Source of the DNA: Micavibrio sp.
GTDB taxonomy: Bacteria > Pseudomonadota > Alphaproteobacteria > Micavibrionales > Micavibrionaceae
Assembly (NCBI GenBank): GCA_030824965.1
Contig: JAPJQV010000008.1
Span: 51,946 to 115,945, forward strand
Direction: 5' to 3'
DNA length: 64,000 bases
This document shows, piece after piece, positions 34,732-43,962 of the stretch. Below the pieces are notes generated by a model. That model had not been told where the DNA came from. It did not search any database and saw nothing but the letters and a program-made list of their open reading frames with translations. The translations under genes were made by a program, and so were the position numbers. Positions within the stretch are counted from its first letter, which is position 1, and the number at the start of each line of letters is the position of its first letter.

Positions 34732-35070
34732 ATGACCTTTGTCGTAACCGATGTCTGCATTCTATGTAAATACACCGACTGCGTGGAAGTATGTCCAGTA
34801 GACTGCTTCTATGAGGGGGAGAATATGCTCGTTATCAATCCAGACGAATGTATCGATTGCGGCGTTTGCGAACCGGAATGTCCAATTGAAGCCATTTTGC
34901 CTGATACAGATTCTAAGGCCGAGCCATGGTTGGAACTGAATCGTGAATATTCTACTGGACCTTGGCCGAATCTGACAAAGAAAAAGCCCGCCCTGCCAAA
35001 TGCAGACGATTTAAAAGACACACCGAATAAAATGGATCAATTTTCGCCTAATCCGGGTGAAGGCGATTGA
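34732..35070 (+). CDS. fdxA: Ferredoxin FdxA (7Fe-8S type)
   Basis: 112 residues. Cys9, Cys17, Cys21, Cys25 (with an extra Cys12) and Cys40, Cys43, Cys46, Cys50 give the 3Fe-4S plus 4Fe-4S ligand sets of the alphaproteobacterial FdxA family; [16 protein letters not shown] is diagnostic. C-terminal extension ends NPGEGD, as in the family, and is a few residues shorter than usual around the GxEKWLEL region. An electron carrier; in this lineage commonly found upstream of carD, as here. Confidence 0.95.
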   Translation: MTFVVTDVCILCKYTDCVEVCPVDCFYEGENMLVINPDECIDCGVCEPECPIEAILPDTDSKAEPWLELNREYSTGPWPNLTKKKPALPNADDLKDTPNKMDQFSPNPGEGD

Positions 35071-35357
35071 AATCAACTAGATAGCACGGGTTTTCAGAAC
35101 CTCGTTAAATTATTTTAAAGAAAAGTTGAAATTTTCCTAATTTCTGCTATATTCTCTCAACTTGCTTCAACGGTGCATACAAACTCAAAGCCACTTAAGC
35201 CTTTGACTTTGTTTTCTTTTTCGCTTGGTAATTTTATTACCCGGCTTAATTTTCAACGTTATGGCAATAAGAAATATACCGGGTTTGAAAGAATTCGATA
35301 CGCTAAGACTACAAATTAAACTGCCTCATAGTTAACATTAGTCACAAGGATCAAAGC
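35071..35357. promoter_or_regulatory. AT-rich leader upstream of carD with a candidate sigma-70 promoter
   Basis: A -35-like TTGAAA at 35126-35131 and -10-like TATATT at 35148-35153 with a 16-bp spacer precede a leader of about 200 nt with pyrimidine-rich stretches. No gene is seen in the gap. Confidence 0.45.
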
Positions 35358-36419
35358 ATGGCTCAAAAGAAAAAAACAGCTCCAGCAAAAACAGCCTCTA
35401 AAACTAAAACAGCGGCAAAAGCCGCTCCGAAAGCTGTTAAGAAACCTGTTTCGAAAGTGACGCCTAAAGCTGTTGTAAAACCTGTGGCTAAAAAAGCCGT
35501 GCCTGTTAAGAAACCTGTTGCGAAGCAAGTCGTAAAGCCGGTGCCTGTTGCAAAAAAGTCACCTGCTCCAGCGAAAGCTCAGATTAAAGTTCAGCCTAAA
35601 GCAGTTGCAAAGCCTATCGTAAAGGCGGCCCCTGCTGCGAAAGCGCCAATTAAAGCTAAAGAGATTGTGGTTAAAGCTCCGATCAATCAAAATGCCGCTG
35701 AAGTTAAAAAATCCCCAGTTGTCATGCAAAAGACATCTGAAGGCTATAAGCCTGTTTCAACAACATCGGCTTCTTCGATGATGCGCCCGGCATATCGCCC
35801 CATTCAGGTTACAAACAAGTCTTTGGCTCCTATTACCCCGGTTCGCCAAATGGCGCCTGCTCCAGCTAACGAAAAGGTCGAGTATAAAAAAGGCGATTAC
35901 GTGGTTTATCCAGCTCATGGCGTTGGCCAGATTGAGGCGATCGAAACAGCTACAATCGGCGGCATGGAAATTAAACTCTATGCCATTGTCTTTGAAAAGG
36001 ATCGTATGCGCCTGAAAGTGCCGGTTTTCAAAGCTCATGCCTCGGGTCTGCGCCGCCTGTCGACTACAAATCGTATGCAGGATGCACTGAAAACACTTCA
36101 GGGTCGCGCTCAAATCCGCCGTGCCATGTGGTCCCGCCGGGCTCAGGAATATGAAACCAAAATAAATTCTGGCGATCCAGTTTCTATCGCTGAAGTCCTT
36201 CGCGATTTAAAGCGGTCTAACGATGATAGCGAGCAATCCTATTCCGAGCGCCAGATTTATCAATCAGCCATGGAGCGTCTTGCCCGTGAAGTAGCGGCAG
36301 TTGACAAGATTACGGAAACAGAAGCCACTGAGCGCTTGGAAAAACTCATTCGCGGAGGCCGTAAGGCTAAAGCGGAAGAAAAATCTGTCGAAAAAGCGGA
36401 TCAGGCTGAAGCCGCATAA
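35358..36419 (+). CDS. carD: CarD-family transcriptional regulator with a long basic N-terminal tail
   Basis: 353 residues. The CarD/TRCF RNA-polymerase-interaction domain starts near residue 174 (YKKGDYVVYPAHGVGQIEAIE) and continues into the helical DNA-binding part (LKTLQGRAQIRRAMWSRRAQEYE, about 230-320). CarD stabilises RNA polymerase open complexes. The first about 170 residues are a Lys/Ala/Pro/Val repeat tail (AKTASKTKTAAKAAPK, KKPVAK units) resembling eukaryotic H1 tails, unlike typical family members of about 165 residues. The tail is probably disordered and DNA-binding (inference). Followed by a strong terminator. Confidence 0.92.
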   Translation: MAQKKKTAPAKTASKTKTAAKAAPKAVKKPVSKVTPKAVVKPVAKKAVPVKKPVAKQVVKPVPVAKKSPAPAKAQIKVQPKAVAKPIVKAAPAAKAPIKAKEIVVKAPINQNAAEVKKSPVVMQKTSEGYKPVSTTSASSMMRPAYRPIQVTNKSLAPITPVRQMAPAPANEKVEYKKGDYVVYPAHGVGQIEAIETATIGGMEIKLYAIVFEKDRMRLKVPVFKAHASGLRRLSTTNRMQDALKTLQGRAQIRRAMWSRRAQEYETKINSGDPVSIAEVLRDLKRSNDDSEQSYSERQIYQSAMERLAREVAAVDKITETEATERLEKLIRGGRKAKAEEKSVEKADQAEAA

Positions 36420-36445
36420 GATTGCCGGATTAGACGAAATTAAAG

Positions 36446-36468
36446 ACCGCCCTAAGGGCGGTTTTTTT
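36446..36468 (+). terminator. Rho-independent terminator after carD
   Basis: Stem ACCGCCC / GGGCGGT with a TAA loop and a run of seven T residues. Confidence 0.92.
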
Positions 36469-36731
36469 ATATTTATACGGACAACAATAGGAATAAATGC
36501 TTCACGTGAAACATTTGGAACCACCTAGCTTCTAAAGCGTTTGATTTGATTGAATATTTTTTAGTTTATTCATTTTCGGGGGAGAATTAGAAAATATTTC
36601 GTTAACAAGATAACTTTTTTCGATTTTTGACGAATATAAAATCGAGGGTCAACTGTTGGCAATACAACAACAGATAAGAACATTAACAAACCAAACTAGA
36701 CCGGTTTGGAAGAAAGAAAAGGGGTACTCCT
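36469..36731. promoter_or_regulatory. AT-rich leader upstream of rpoH
   Basis: 263 bp without a gene. It begins with a parS-like palindrome (36498-36513) and continues as an A/T-rich leader. A GAATATAAAAT box near 36631-36641 could be a -10-type element, and an AAGGGG ribosome site lies just before the rpoH ATG. The promoter assignment is tentative. Confidence 0.4.
36498..36513. promoter_or_regulatory. parS-like palindrome (candidate ParB-binding site)
   Basis: TGCTTCACGTGAAACA matches the widely conserved bacterial parS consensus TGTTTCACGTGAAACA at 15 of 16 positions, including the full central TTCACGTGAAACA. It is intergenic, between the carD terminator and the rpoH promoter region. No parA or parB lies in the window, which is not required since parS sites are spread around the origin. 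Confidence 0.6.
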
Positions 36732-37631
36732 ATGGCCTATATAGACGACCAGCAAACCCAAAAAGCTAATTTATCCTATATTCGTTCGTCGATGAACGAA
36801 CCGATGCTTGAGCGCGAACATGAGCAGGATCTGGCTCGCAGATGGCGTGACCATAAAGACGAACGCGCCCTTCACGAGTTGGTCAAATCATACACACGTC
36901 TGGTTATCGCAGCAGCTTCCCGCTTCCGTCATTACGGTTTACCGATGGGGGATTTAATCCAGGAAGGCAATATGGGTTTAATGCAAGCCGCCAATCGCTT
37001 TGAACCTGAACGCGATGTCAGGTTCTCTACGTATGCAGCTTGGTGGATTCGCTCTGCTATGCAAGATTACGTATTGAGAAACTGGTCGATCGTTCGAACA
37101 GGTACAACGGCGGCCCAAAAATCCCTCTTCTTCAATCTTCGCCGTTTACGCGCAAAAATCGAAGGTGGGCAAAGCATGAACAATCAGGGTGGGCTGACAA
37201 GCGAAGCCCGTGATAAAATCTCTGGTCTGCTGGGCGTATCGACTAAGGAAGTCGAACAAATGGAAGGCCGCATGAATGGCGGTGACCAGTCGCTGAACGC
37301 AACGATCTCAATGGAAGGTGAGGATGAATACCAATCTTTCCTGGCCGACACGCGTCCAAACCCGGAAGAAATCGTCATCGGGATGAAAGATTCCCAGACT
37401 CGGTCGAAATGGCTGTCTTCCGCTTTAGGTGAATTGTCAGACCGTGAACAGGAGATTATCAAACAGCGTCATCTGAAATATGAAACCGTTACCTTGGAAG
37501 AACTTGGGAAGCAATTAGGTGTCAGCAAAGAACGCGTTCGTCAGCTGGAAGCACGCGCGATCGAGAAACTGAAAACTTCTTTGACAAAAAACGTAAAAAA
37601 CCCCAGAGATCTCTTGACGGCGGCTGCATAA
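36732..37631 (+). CDS. rpoH: RNA polymerase sigma-32 factor RpoH
   Basis: 299 residues. Region 2 (about 50-120) with GLPMGDLIQEGNMGLMQAANRFEP and FSTYAAWWIRSAMQDYVLRNWSIVR; the RpoH-specific box QKSLFFNLRRLR follows; region 4 HTH near 250-290 (VTLEELGKQLGVSKERVRQLEARAIEKL). Controls the heat-shock regulon. Alphaproteobacterial rpoH genes are often temperature- or promoter-controlled, but no ROSE-type thermometer is obvious in the leader. Followed by a terminator. Confidence 0.97.
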   Translation: MAYIDDQQTQKANLSYIRSSMNEPMLEREHEQDLARRWRDHKDERALHELVKSYTRLVIAAASRFRHYGLPMGDLIQEGNMGLMQAANRFEPERDVRFSTYAAWWIRSAMQDYVLRNWSIVRTGTTAAQKSLFFNLRRLRAKIEGGQSMNNQGGLTSEARDKISGLLGVSTKEVEQMEGRMNGGDQSLNATISMEGEDEYQSFLADTRPNPEEIVIGMKDSQTRSKWLSSALGELSDREQEIIKQRHLKYETVTLEELGKQLGVSKERVRQLEARAIEKLKTSLTKNVKNPRDLLTAAA

Positions 37632-37671
37632 GCACTATCTGTTATACAAAGGACGGCGTTTACGTCGTTCG

Positions 37672-37709
37672 GGCCAGGTTGGTACTTCCCCCTCCAACCT
37701 GGCCTTTTT
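37672..37709 (+). terminator. Terminator between rpoH and the M48 protease gene
   Basis: 11-bp stem GGCCAGGTTGG / CCAACCTGGCC with an 11-nt loop followed by TTTTTATTTT. Probably serves rpoH, and may work in both directions because the opposite gene ends 5 bp away. Confidence 0.88.
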
Positions 37710-37713
37710 ATTT

Positions 37714-39132
37714 TCATTCAACTACAATTTTGTACTTACGTCCTGAAACGACATTCTCACTGGCCGTGAGATTGTTCAAAGCGCGGATGAGCGGTGTAAT
37801 CTGACTTATCTGACCACCTTCCACAACCCGGACTTTTTCCGTTTTCAATCCGGCAATTTCACCAGACGTTAGATTCCGCAAACTATATGTCGTAGTTTTC
37901 AAAGCCTCGATCTCGGATGACGCCAAATTTCTCGGAATTGCAAATTGCATACGGAAAATACTTCCGCCGCCCCAATTGACTGCAACCATGCGTAACGTGA
38001 TCGGCGCACCATTCAGCGTCGTATCAAAAGATGCGGTTGCCGCGTCATGTCCATTGATGGTTACTTTTTCAGGCGTCAACTGGCGCTTGCCCTGCAACCA
38101 ATCATACATAATGTATGAAGATGGATCGGTTGTAGTGATTTTCACTTGATCGACAACGATCAAGGCTCCGCCAGATTTAGATGCAACAATCTGTTCCGGA
38201 GAATTCTGAATTTTGTATCCTTGGGGTACTGAGAAAGTAAATCCCATCACAGGATGATAAAAATTCGTACCCCGTACAAATCCCTGCTCCGGTGAATCGC
38301 CATAAGTGATACCGTCGATTGCTGCCAGATAGACATCTGTTCCGCGGTCTTTTGGACTACCTTGATATTTAGCCGCTTCAGCCGATGCCGCAGCAACCCT
38401 GCCCGCCGTTTGCGGGTGAGTGGCAAAGAAATTAGGCGTTTCGGCTTTTTCCGCCTTTCCCGATTGCGACACCTGATACTGATCCATTGCGGCAAGGAAA
38501 TCGGAAACTGCTTTCGGATCATATCCGGCACGGTCCAGATACCGGATGCCAAGTGTATCGGCTTCCGTTTCCTGCTCGCGGGAATAAGAGCTGATGTATA
38601 AATTACTGCCGACATCGAGCATCTGGCTGACGGCAGAATTTCCGAGATAAGCCCCGAGTAACGACGTGCCCAATCCTGTCACTACACTTTGTGAATAACG
38701 TGCCGCACTGTGGCGTCCTGTCACGTGACCGATTTCATGACCGAGAACGCCCGCTAATTCCGCCTCATCATTTGCAACGGCCAATAGACCCCGGGTTATA
38801 TAGACATACCCACCCGGCAAAGCGAAAGCATTCACGACGGGCGAATCCAAGACGAAGAATTGATATGTGACATCCGACCGTTCGGTATTCTTGGCAACTT
38901 TAGAGCCGACCGTCGAAACGTAGTTTTGCAACTTCTGGTTTTTATATAAGCCACCATATTGCTTGACGATTTCTTCATGCTGACTGGCCCCGACTTGCGC
39001 TTCGCTTTCGGCTGGCATCAGTCCTGTAAACTGATTGCGGCCTGTCGCCGGATTGACGCTACAGGCACTTAAAACGAGGGATGAAACAAGGCCACAGACC
39101 TGTAAAGACTTGCAAAACTTTCGATAATCCAT
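37714..39132 (-). CDS. M48-family metalloprotease lipoprotein
   Basis: 472 residues. The signal peptide ends in lipobox LSAC with Cys24. The M48 catalytic domain has HEIGH at residues 132-136 and the third ligand in EQETEADTLGIRYLDRAGYD. A C-terminal about 200-residue region (from FYHPVMGFTFSVP) resembles the PDZ-free extension of BepA/YfgC- or LoiP-like proteases. Probably an outer-membrane or periplasmic quality-control protease. Divergent from the SNase-like gene, with 11 bp between starts. Confidence 0.92.
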   Translation of the reverse strand: MDYRKFCKSLQVCGLVSSLVLSACSVNPATGRNQFTGLMPAESEAQVGASQHEEIVKQYGGLYKNQKLQNYVSTVGSKVAKNTERSDVTYQFFVLDSPVVNAFALPGGYVYITRGLLAVANDEAELAGVLGHEIGHVTGRHSAARYSQSVVTGLGTSLLGAYLGNSAVSQMLDVGSNLYISSYSREQETEADTLGIRYLDRAGYDPKAVSDFLAAMDQYQVSQSGKAEKAETPNFFATHPQTAGRVAAASAEAAKYQGSPKDRGTDVYLAAIDGITYGDSPEQGFVRGTNFYHPVMGFTFSVPQGYKIQNSPEQIVASKSGGALIVVDQVKITTTDPSSYIMYDWLQGKRQLTPEKVTINGHDAATASFDTTLNGAPITLRMVAVNWGGGSIFRMQFAIPRNLASSEIEALKTTTYSLRNLTSGEIAGLKTEKVRVVEGGQISQITPLIRALNNLTASENVVSGRKYKIVVE

Positions 39133-39143
39133 AAATTTTCCCT

Positions 39144-40121
39144 ATGTTCAAAAGATGTTTAATGGCATGCCTAAGCGCGTTCCTGTTTTTACCACAGGCT
39201 TATGCAGAAACAAGATATGTTTCAGAAACCATCCCTGCCGGTTTCTTTCGCGCACTTGCCCAATCGCCCGCAACGGTCAAAGTAACTAAAGTAATCGATC
39301 CCCTTACTTTCATGGGCGAAGACAAGAATATCTACTCCTTATCCGGCATTGAAATTCCTAATCTTCAGACCGGCAAAAAAGATTTCACGCTGGAAGCTAG
39401 CAAGACTTTGGCGCTCCTGATCGAAGACAAGGATTTAAAACTGTATACAACGAAGACAAGAGATAAAGGACGCATCAACAGGATGAACCAAAGTCTTGTT
39501 CATGCGGAATTAAAACAGGACAGGATTTGGATTGAAGGCGAATTGCTGGCGGCAGGTTTAGCACGCGTAAAAACCACACCAACAAATCCTGAAATGCACT
39601 ATGAAATGCTCGCGATTGAAACAAAAACGCGAGAACAAAAAAAAGGATTATGGGCCGATAGTGCGCTGCAGGTTCTGACGCCCGAAACGGTGACAAGCCA
39701 TGAAAATTCATTCGCGATTATCGAAGGCTCACCGAAAGCCGCCGCCGTTACGCGAAATATGATATTTCTAAATTATGGCGATGATTATAAAAAAGATTTT
39801 ACGGTAGGAATTCCCACCAGTTTACGCGTTGCTTTTTCCAAGAGAAAAATAAATCCTCTGCAATTCGCCAATACAAAAATTCGGGTCCGGGGTTGGGTGC
39901 AATCCTATAACGGCCCGTTCATCGAAATCGATCATCCTGAACAGATCGAAATTCTAGGTCGCATGAGTCCATTTACTGAGCCCTCCAATCAGCCGGAGGC
40001 TTCGCCAAATAATGTCGGCATGCGTTCAATCCAGATGCCGAAAGCGCCGGAGATTGCAAAGCCAATAGAACCGGAAATAATTTCGCCAAAGAAGAAAAAT
40101 GCCGCCTACCCCAACCCATAA
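39144..40121 (+). CDS. Exported SNase-like (thermonuclease-fold) protein
   Basis: 325 residues with signal peptide MFKRCLMACLSAFLFLPQAYA-E. A staphylococcal-nuclease-like OB fold spans about 45-180: VTKVIDPLTFMG, SLSGIEIPN, and GELLAAGLARV with AREQKKGLWAD-like ending (EQKKGLW). The canonical catalytic Arg/Asp/Glu set is only partly recognisable, so nuclease activity is uncertain. A second OB-like domain (about 200-275, RVRGWVQSYNGPFIEI) follows, then a Pro-rich tail. Pairing with a divergent M48 protease recurs in alphaproteobacteria. Overlaps pip by 23 nt. Confidence 0.72.
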   Translation: MFKRCLMACLSAFLFLPQAYAETRYVSETIPAGFFRALAQSPATVKVTKVIDPLTFMGEDKNIYSLSGIEIPNLQTGKKDFTLEASKTLALLIEDKDLKLYTTKTRDKGRINRMNQSLVHAELKQDRIWIEGELLAAGLARVKTTPTNPEMHYEMLAIETKTREQKKGLWADSALQVLTPETVTSHENSFAIIEGSPKAAAVTRNMIFLNYGDDYKKDFTVGIPTSLRVAFSKRKINPLQFANTKIRVRGWVQSYNGPFIEIDHPEQIEILGRMSPFTEPSNQPEASPNNVGMRSIQMPKAPEIAKPIEPEIISPKKKNAAYPNP

Positions 40122-41097
40122 GAATTTGGCATCCACATTGCACCCGCGCCCTTTGCGGGAATTGTACCCGCCGATTACACCCTATTCACAAGGCTTTATG
40201 GCTGTCGATATCCAGCATACGATTTACTGGGAGCAAAGCGGAAACCCCGACGGCATACCTGTTCTGGTTTTACACGGCGGCCCGGGCGCAGGTGCGACTG
40301 CAACACATCGGCGTTTTTTTGATCCGAAAATTTATCGGATAATCGTTTTCGACCAGCGCGGAGCGGGCAGATCGCAAATGCTCGGTAACCTCGAGAACAA
40401 TACGACAGCGCATTTAATTGCGGATATGGAAGCTCTGCGTAAGCAGCTTAATATCGAGCGCTGGCATTTATTCGGAGGATCATGGGGAAGCACTCTTGCC
40501 CTCGCCTACGCGATCGAGCATCCCCAAAGATGTATAAGCATGATATTACGCAGCATATTCCTCATGGAAGAAAGCGAGATAGACTGGTTCATGTATGGAA
40601 TGAAAACGATCTTCCCAGAAGCATGGGAAGAATTCGCCAATTTTATTCCCGAAAATGAACGAGGCGACCTTCTGAACGCTTATCATAAACGCCTTGTCAG
40701 CGACGATATAAAAATCTCCATTGAAGCCGCTTTGTCATGGAATGCCTATGAAAGTGCCTGCGCATCTTTTTTTCCCACTAGCCAGACGATCAATACTGAC
40801 GAGCAACGATACTATGCCCTTGCAATGGCGAAGATTGAAGCCCATTATTTTTCCTCTCAAAAAATGACAGGCGAAAATGCGCTGCTTAAAAAGATTGACC
40901 GCATACGCTCGATCCCAGCGACAATCGTTCATGCGCGATATGATATCATCTGCCCAATCGACAGCGCCCATCGCCTTCATCTGGCCTGGCCCGAAGCCGA
41001 CTATGTAATTGTTCCGGATTCCGGTCATTCTTTCCTTGATCCAACGATGAGATCGCGCTTAATTGAAGCTACTGAAACGGCGAAAAGCCTAACCTAA
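40099..41097 (+). CDS. pip: Proline iminopeptidase (alpha/beta hydrolase, S33)
   Basis: 332 residues. Removes N-terminal proline from peptides. The family core is HGGPGAGATATHRRFFDP, FDQRGAGRS, and the nucleophile elbow GGSWGSTLALAYA with Ser. The Asp in ARYDIICPI and the His in SGHSF complete the triad. No signal peptide; cytoplasmic. The start overlaps the preceding gene by 23 nt; an ATG further downstream (around 40198) is possible but would remove conserved LYPPI residues. Confidence 0.92.
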   Translation: MPPTPTHKNLASTLHPRPLRELYPPITPYSQGFMAVDIQHTIYWEQSGNPDGIPVLVLHGGPGAGATATHRRFFDPKIYRIIVFDQRGAGRSQMLGNLENNTTAHLIADMEALRKQLNIERWHLFGGSWGSTLALAYAIEHPQRCISMILRSIFLMEESEIDWFMYGMKTIFPEAWEEFANFIPENERGDLLNAYHKRLVSDDIKISIEAALSWNAYESACASFFPTSQTINTDEQRYYALAMAKIEAHYFSSQKMTGENALLKKIDRIRSIPATIVHARYDIICPIDSAHRLHLAWPEADYVIVPDSGHSFLDPTMRSRLIEATETAKSLT

Positions 41098-41109
41098 CGA
41101 GGACTTGAT

Positions 41110-42312
41110 ATGGATTTCCAAAGCCTGAAAACTGCCGATGTAAAAAATAAATTCGTTCTGCTGCGCGCAGATTTGAACGTTCCGGCGGAAAAAGGCGAAG
41201 TCACGGATACAACCCGTATCGACCGCCTGAAGCCGACCATCGAATTTCTGGCACAAATGGGCGCGAAGACGATTATCGTGTCTCACTTTGGAAGACCAAA
41301 AGGCGTAACGCCGGAATTCTCTTTGGAATTTTTGTTACCAGCTTTAGAGCAAAGCTGGGAACGTACAGTGAAATTTGCCCATGACAGTATCGGTGAAGAC
41401 GCAAATGCCGAGCGTAATAATCTAAATCCAGGCGAAATCCTGTTGCTGGAAAATATTCGCTTTCACCCTGAAGAAGAAAAGAACGATCCCGAATTTGCCA
41501 AAAAACTGGCAAAGCTTGCCGACATCTATGTCAACGATGCTTTCTCTGCCGCTCACCGCGCGCACGCTTCGACTGAAGGAATTGCGCATCTTCTGCCGAC
41601 CTATGCAGGTTTCCTGATGGAAGAAGAATTGACAGCGTTGAATAAAGCGCTTGGTAAGCCAGAGCGCCCTTTGGCGGCTATTGTTGGCGGATCGAAAATT
41701 TCGACCAAGCTCGATTTGCTCAATAATCTTGTGACGAAAGCGGATTACCTTATCTTGGGCGGTGGCATGGCGACGACTTTCGCTTTCGCACTTGGTGCAG
41801 AAGTCGGAAAATCCTTGTGCGAACAAGATATGAAAGACCAAGCTTTGGCCATCATGGAAAAAGCCAAAGCTAACAAATGCGAGATCGTCCTTCCCGTCGA
41901 CCGCGTTGTCGTAAAAGAATTCGGCAAAGATGCGCCGTTTGAGGTTGTCAATTCCGAGTCCATTCCTGCCGATATGGAAGGCGTCGATATCGGACCTGAC
42001 GCAGTAAATGCCGCTGGCGAAAAACTGGCAAAATGCAAAACGGTTATCTGGAACGGTCCGATGGGCGTATTCGAAGTCAAACCTTTCGATAACGGTACTA
42101 ACGGCATTGCAAAAATCGTCGCCGATCTGACAGAAGCGAAAAAAATCGTTAGCGTTGCCGGTGGCGGCGATACGGTTTCCGCACTTGAAAACGCGGGCGT
42201 TGCCGATCAGATGACATATGCTTCATCCGCCGGCGGCGCGTTCCTTGAATGGATGGAAGGTAAAACCCTGCCAGGTGTTGCGGCTTTATCGGAAAAGAAA
42301 AAAGCGGCTTAA
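41110..42312 (+). CDS. pgk: Phosphoglycerate kinase
   Basis: 400 residues. Glycolysis/gluconeogenesis ATP-forming step. RADLNVPAEKGEVTDTTRI, HFGRPKG, LLENIRFHPEEEKNDP, NDAFSAAHRAHAS, GGSKISTKLDLL and the GGGDTVSAL nucleotide motif are all present. Length is normal. Gap or fba/tkt genes are not in the window. Its end overlaps the convergent DUF2336 stop by 4 bp. Confidence 0.97.
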   Translation: MDFQSLKTADVKNKFVLLRADLNVPAEKGEVTDTTRIDRLKPTIEFLAQMGAKTIIVSHFGRPKGVTPEFSLEFLLPALEQSWERTVKFAHDSIGEDANAERNNLNPGEILLLENIRFHPEEEKNDPEFAKKLAKLADIYVNDAFSAAHRAHASTEGIAHLLPTYAGFLMEEELTALNKALGKPERPLAAIVGGSKISTKLDLLNNLVTKADYLILGGGMATTFAFALGAEVGKSLCEQDMKDQALAIMEKAKANKCEIVLPVDRVVVKEFGKDAPFEVVNSESIPADMEGVDIGPDAVNAAGEKLAKCKTVIWNGPMGVFEVKPFDNGTNGIAKIVADLTEAKKIVSVAGGGDTVSALENAGVADQMTYASSAGGAFLEWMEGKTLPGVAALSEKKKAA

Positions 42313-43415
42313 ACCTTATATTGAGCCATCATTTTAAGCGCTTGTTCGTATCCGAGCCCTTCAAAATAGGACACTGCCATATTGAAAGCGACGGGATCGG
42401 CCCGATCTGCGCTCCCGCGAAGTTTTCCGGTCATCAGATAGATGGAAATAAAATCATCACGGGTCATGCGCTGGCTACGCAACACCGCGGCCAGACCGTG
42501 CCCGTTTTCAGGCTTAAGAAGATCGATTATCTTAGCCGTGCGAATAGACGTCATGCTGGAAAACTGAGCAATGAAAGATGAAATCTGTCCCCGCTTCAAA
42601 GTTTTTATCATAAGCTCAGACGTCAAAAGACCTTTATCTTTAAAAAGATTGGCGGCCTTTATCATCGCCGGTGTCGGCTCGAAATCGCTCTGTTTACCAG
42701 AGAATTCTTGAAGAATATCCTTAACCGATTCTAAAACACTGAGTTCGTTTTGCAGTGAATTTGAAATGGTTTTTTCCATTTCCTGACCGACCATCGTGTA
42801 AATCTTACGAATGATCGTTTCAGGAATATCCTGTCTGGTCAGCAAAGGACGCGCAACATCTCTGGATTGTTCGGCAAGTTCGGTCAGGACTTCCAGCGCA
42901 AAATTACTGAAATGAATTGTCTCATTCTGTGCCAATGTCGTCGCGGTGCCGATATCCCGCGTATCGGCCAAAGCATCGACAACGGGTTCGTTCAAATTAT
43001 GGCGCGCGGCTATTGCCTGCCAGTAATCGGAATTTTTCGATTGAATTAAATACATCAGATCGAGATCGTTAAGAACCGGCGAACTACGCAAAATCTTTTC
43101 GGCAACGCCAATTTCATCCTGCGCCATAAAAAGAACAAGACGAAGCGGCACATCGTCAAGAGCGCATAGTCTTTCTGCAACAGCATGGCGTAAGTCTTTT
43201 TCAGCCTGGCGCATCAGATTGATGAGAATATCCGCAATCAATTCTTTTTCGGTAAGTTTCAGATCCATGGCAAGAAGACCGGAAACAATATGCGTCAGTT
43301 CAGACCGCGCTTCCGGTTGCTTGTCTTCTGCCAATTGATAAATACGGTGACTATCATAAAGGCGAACCAATAAAGGTTCGACGTCTTTTGTATGTCCCAG
43401 CGTGCCCCAAGCCAT
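42309..43415 (-). CDS. DUF2336 domain-containing protein
   Basis: About 368 residues, all alpha-helical with HEAT-like repeats: EARSELTHIVSGLLA, RHAVAERLCALDDVP, and DFISIYLMTGKLRGSAD near the C terminus. DUF2336 proteins are restricted largely to alphaproteobacteria, and their function is unknown (sometimes linked to motility or cell-cycle loci). The ATG at 43413-43415 is chosen because AGGGAAG lies 5 nt upstream; a GTG at 43449-43451 would add 12 residues without a ribosome site. Confidence 0.85.
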   Translation of the reverse strand: MAWGTLGHTKDVEPLLVRLYDSHRIYQLAEDKQPEARSELTHIVSGLLAMDLKLTEKELIADILINLMRQAEKDLRHAVAERLCALDDVPLRLVLFMAQDEIGVAEKILRSSPVLNDLDLMYLIQSKNSDYWQAIAARHNLNEPVVDALADTRDIGTATTLAQNETIHFSNFALEVLTELAEQSRDVARPLLTRQDIPETIIRKIYTMVGQEMEKTISNSLQNELSVLESVKDILQEFSGKQSDFEPTPAMIKAANLFKDKGLLTSELMIKTLKRGQISSFIAQFSSMTSIRTAKIIDLLKPENGHGLAAVLRSQRMTRDDFISIYLMTGKLRGSADRADPVAFNMAVSYFEGLGYEQALKMMAQYKV

Positions 43416-43451
43416 AATTGCTTCCCTAATGCTCAACTCGTGGTTCCTCAC

Positions 43452-43701
43452 ACCGCCCGTGGAGATTGATTAATTATAAAATGACAGCCCCTGTTCCGTC
43501 ATTCCACACACACTTTATTGGTTCGAATTTCTATGAATTCTTTTTATTAGTTATCCCTATTATGCGCCCCAAAGATTTACAGACAATTAATATCGAAAAT
43601 ATCTAAAATTAAATATATGGGGATTGGTTGAAACGAATTCTTAAGAGATTTTGTAATAAACTGGGAATCATCATAAACATTTAGGGAACTTCTCGGGGCA
43701 C
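43452..43701. promoter_or_regulatory. AT-rich divergent region between the DUF2336 gene and a small ORF
   Basis: 250 bp with no supported gene or tRNA. It has AT-rich stretches (around 43590-43680) fitting two divergent promoters, but no consensus box is convincing. A GGTTCGAATT word at 43520 is not part of a cloverleaf. Confidence 0.35.
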
Positions 43702-43959
43702 ATGGTTACTCTTTCTCCAGTTACCACATCTACAGTAAATGTGAATCCTAATCGCGAACAGGCACCTGTCCGCGACGAAGCCGCTGTTAAAGAGCGTCTT
43801 CAAACAACCCAGACTTTCGGGTCTAGCCTGGCCAAAAGCGAAAACAGCACCCAGAAAAATTACCGCCAGCAACAGGATTTCGCGGATGCACGGCAGCCTG
43901 ACCCAACATCAAATGTCAACGGCAACCGCCGTGGCAGCTTGCTGGATTTAAGTGTTTGA
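43702..43959 (+). CDS. Small hydrophilic protein of unknown function (85 residues)
   Basis: Ser/Thr/Asn/Gln-rich, no membrane segment or motif. Composition (TTSTVNVNPNREQAPVRDEAAV, QDFADARQPDP) suggests a disordered protein. It lies between the divergent DUF2336 gene and the convergent amn (3-bp gap between stops). Similar short polar proteins appear in alphaproteobacteria near DUF2336 genes, but I cannot name a family. Confidence 0.5.
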   Translation: MVTLSPVTTSTVNVNPNREQAPVRDEAAVKERLQTTQTFGSSLAKSENSTQKNYRQQQDFADARQPDPTSNVNGNRRGSLLDLSV

Positions 43960-43962
43960 TAT

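Noticed and set aside
38716..38728. CACGTG-centred palindrome within the M48 gene, considered as a second parS
   Set aside because: Flanks (TGTCACGTGACC) differ from the parS consensus at several positions, and it lies in a conserved coding region around the HEIGH motif.
43520..43530. tRNA T-loop-like word GGTTCGAATT
   Set aside because: No acceptor, D or anticodon stems can be drawn around it.
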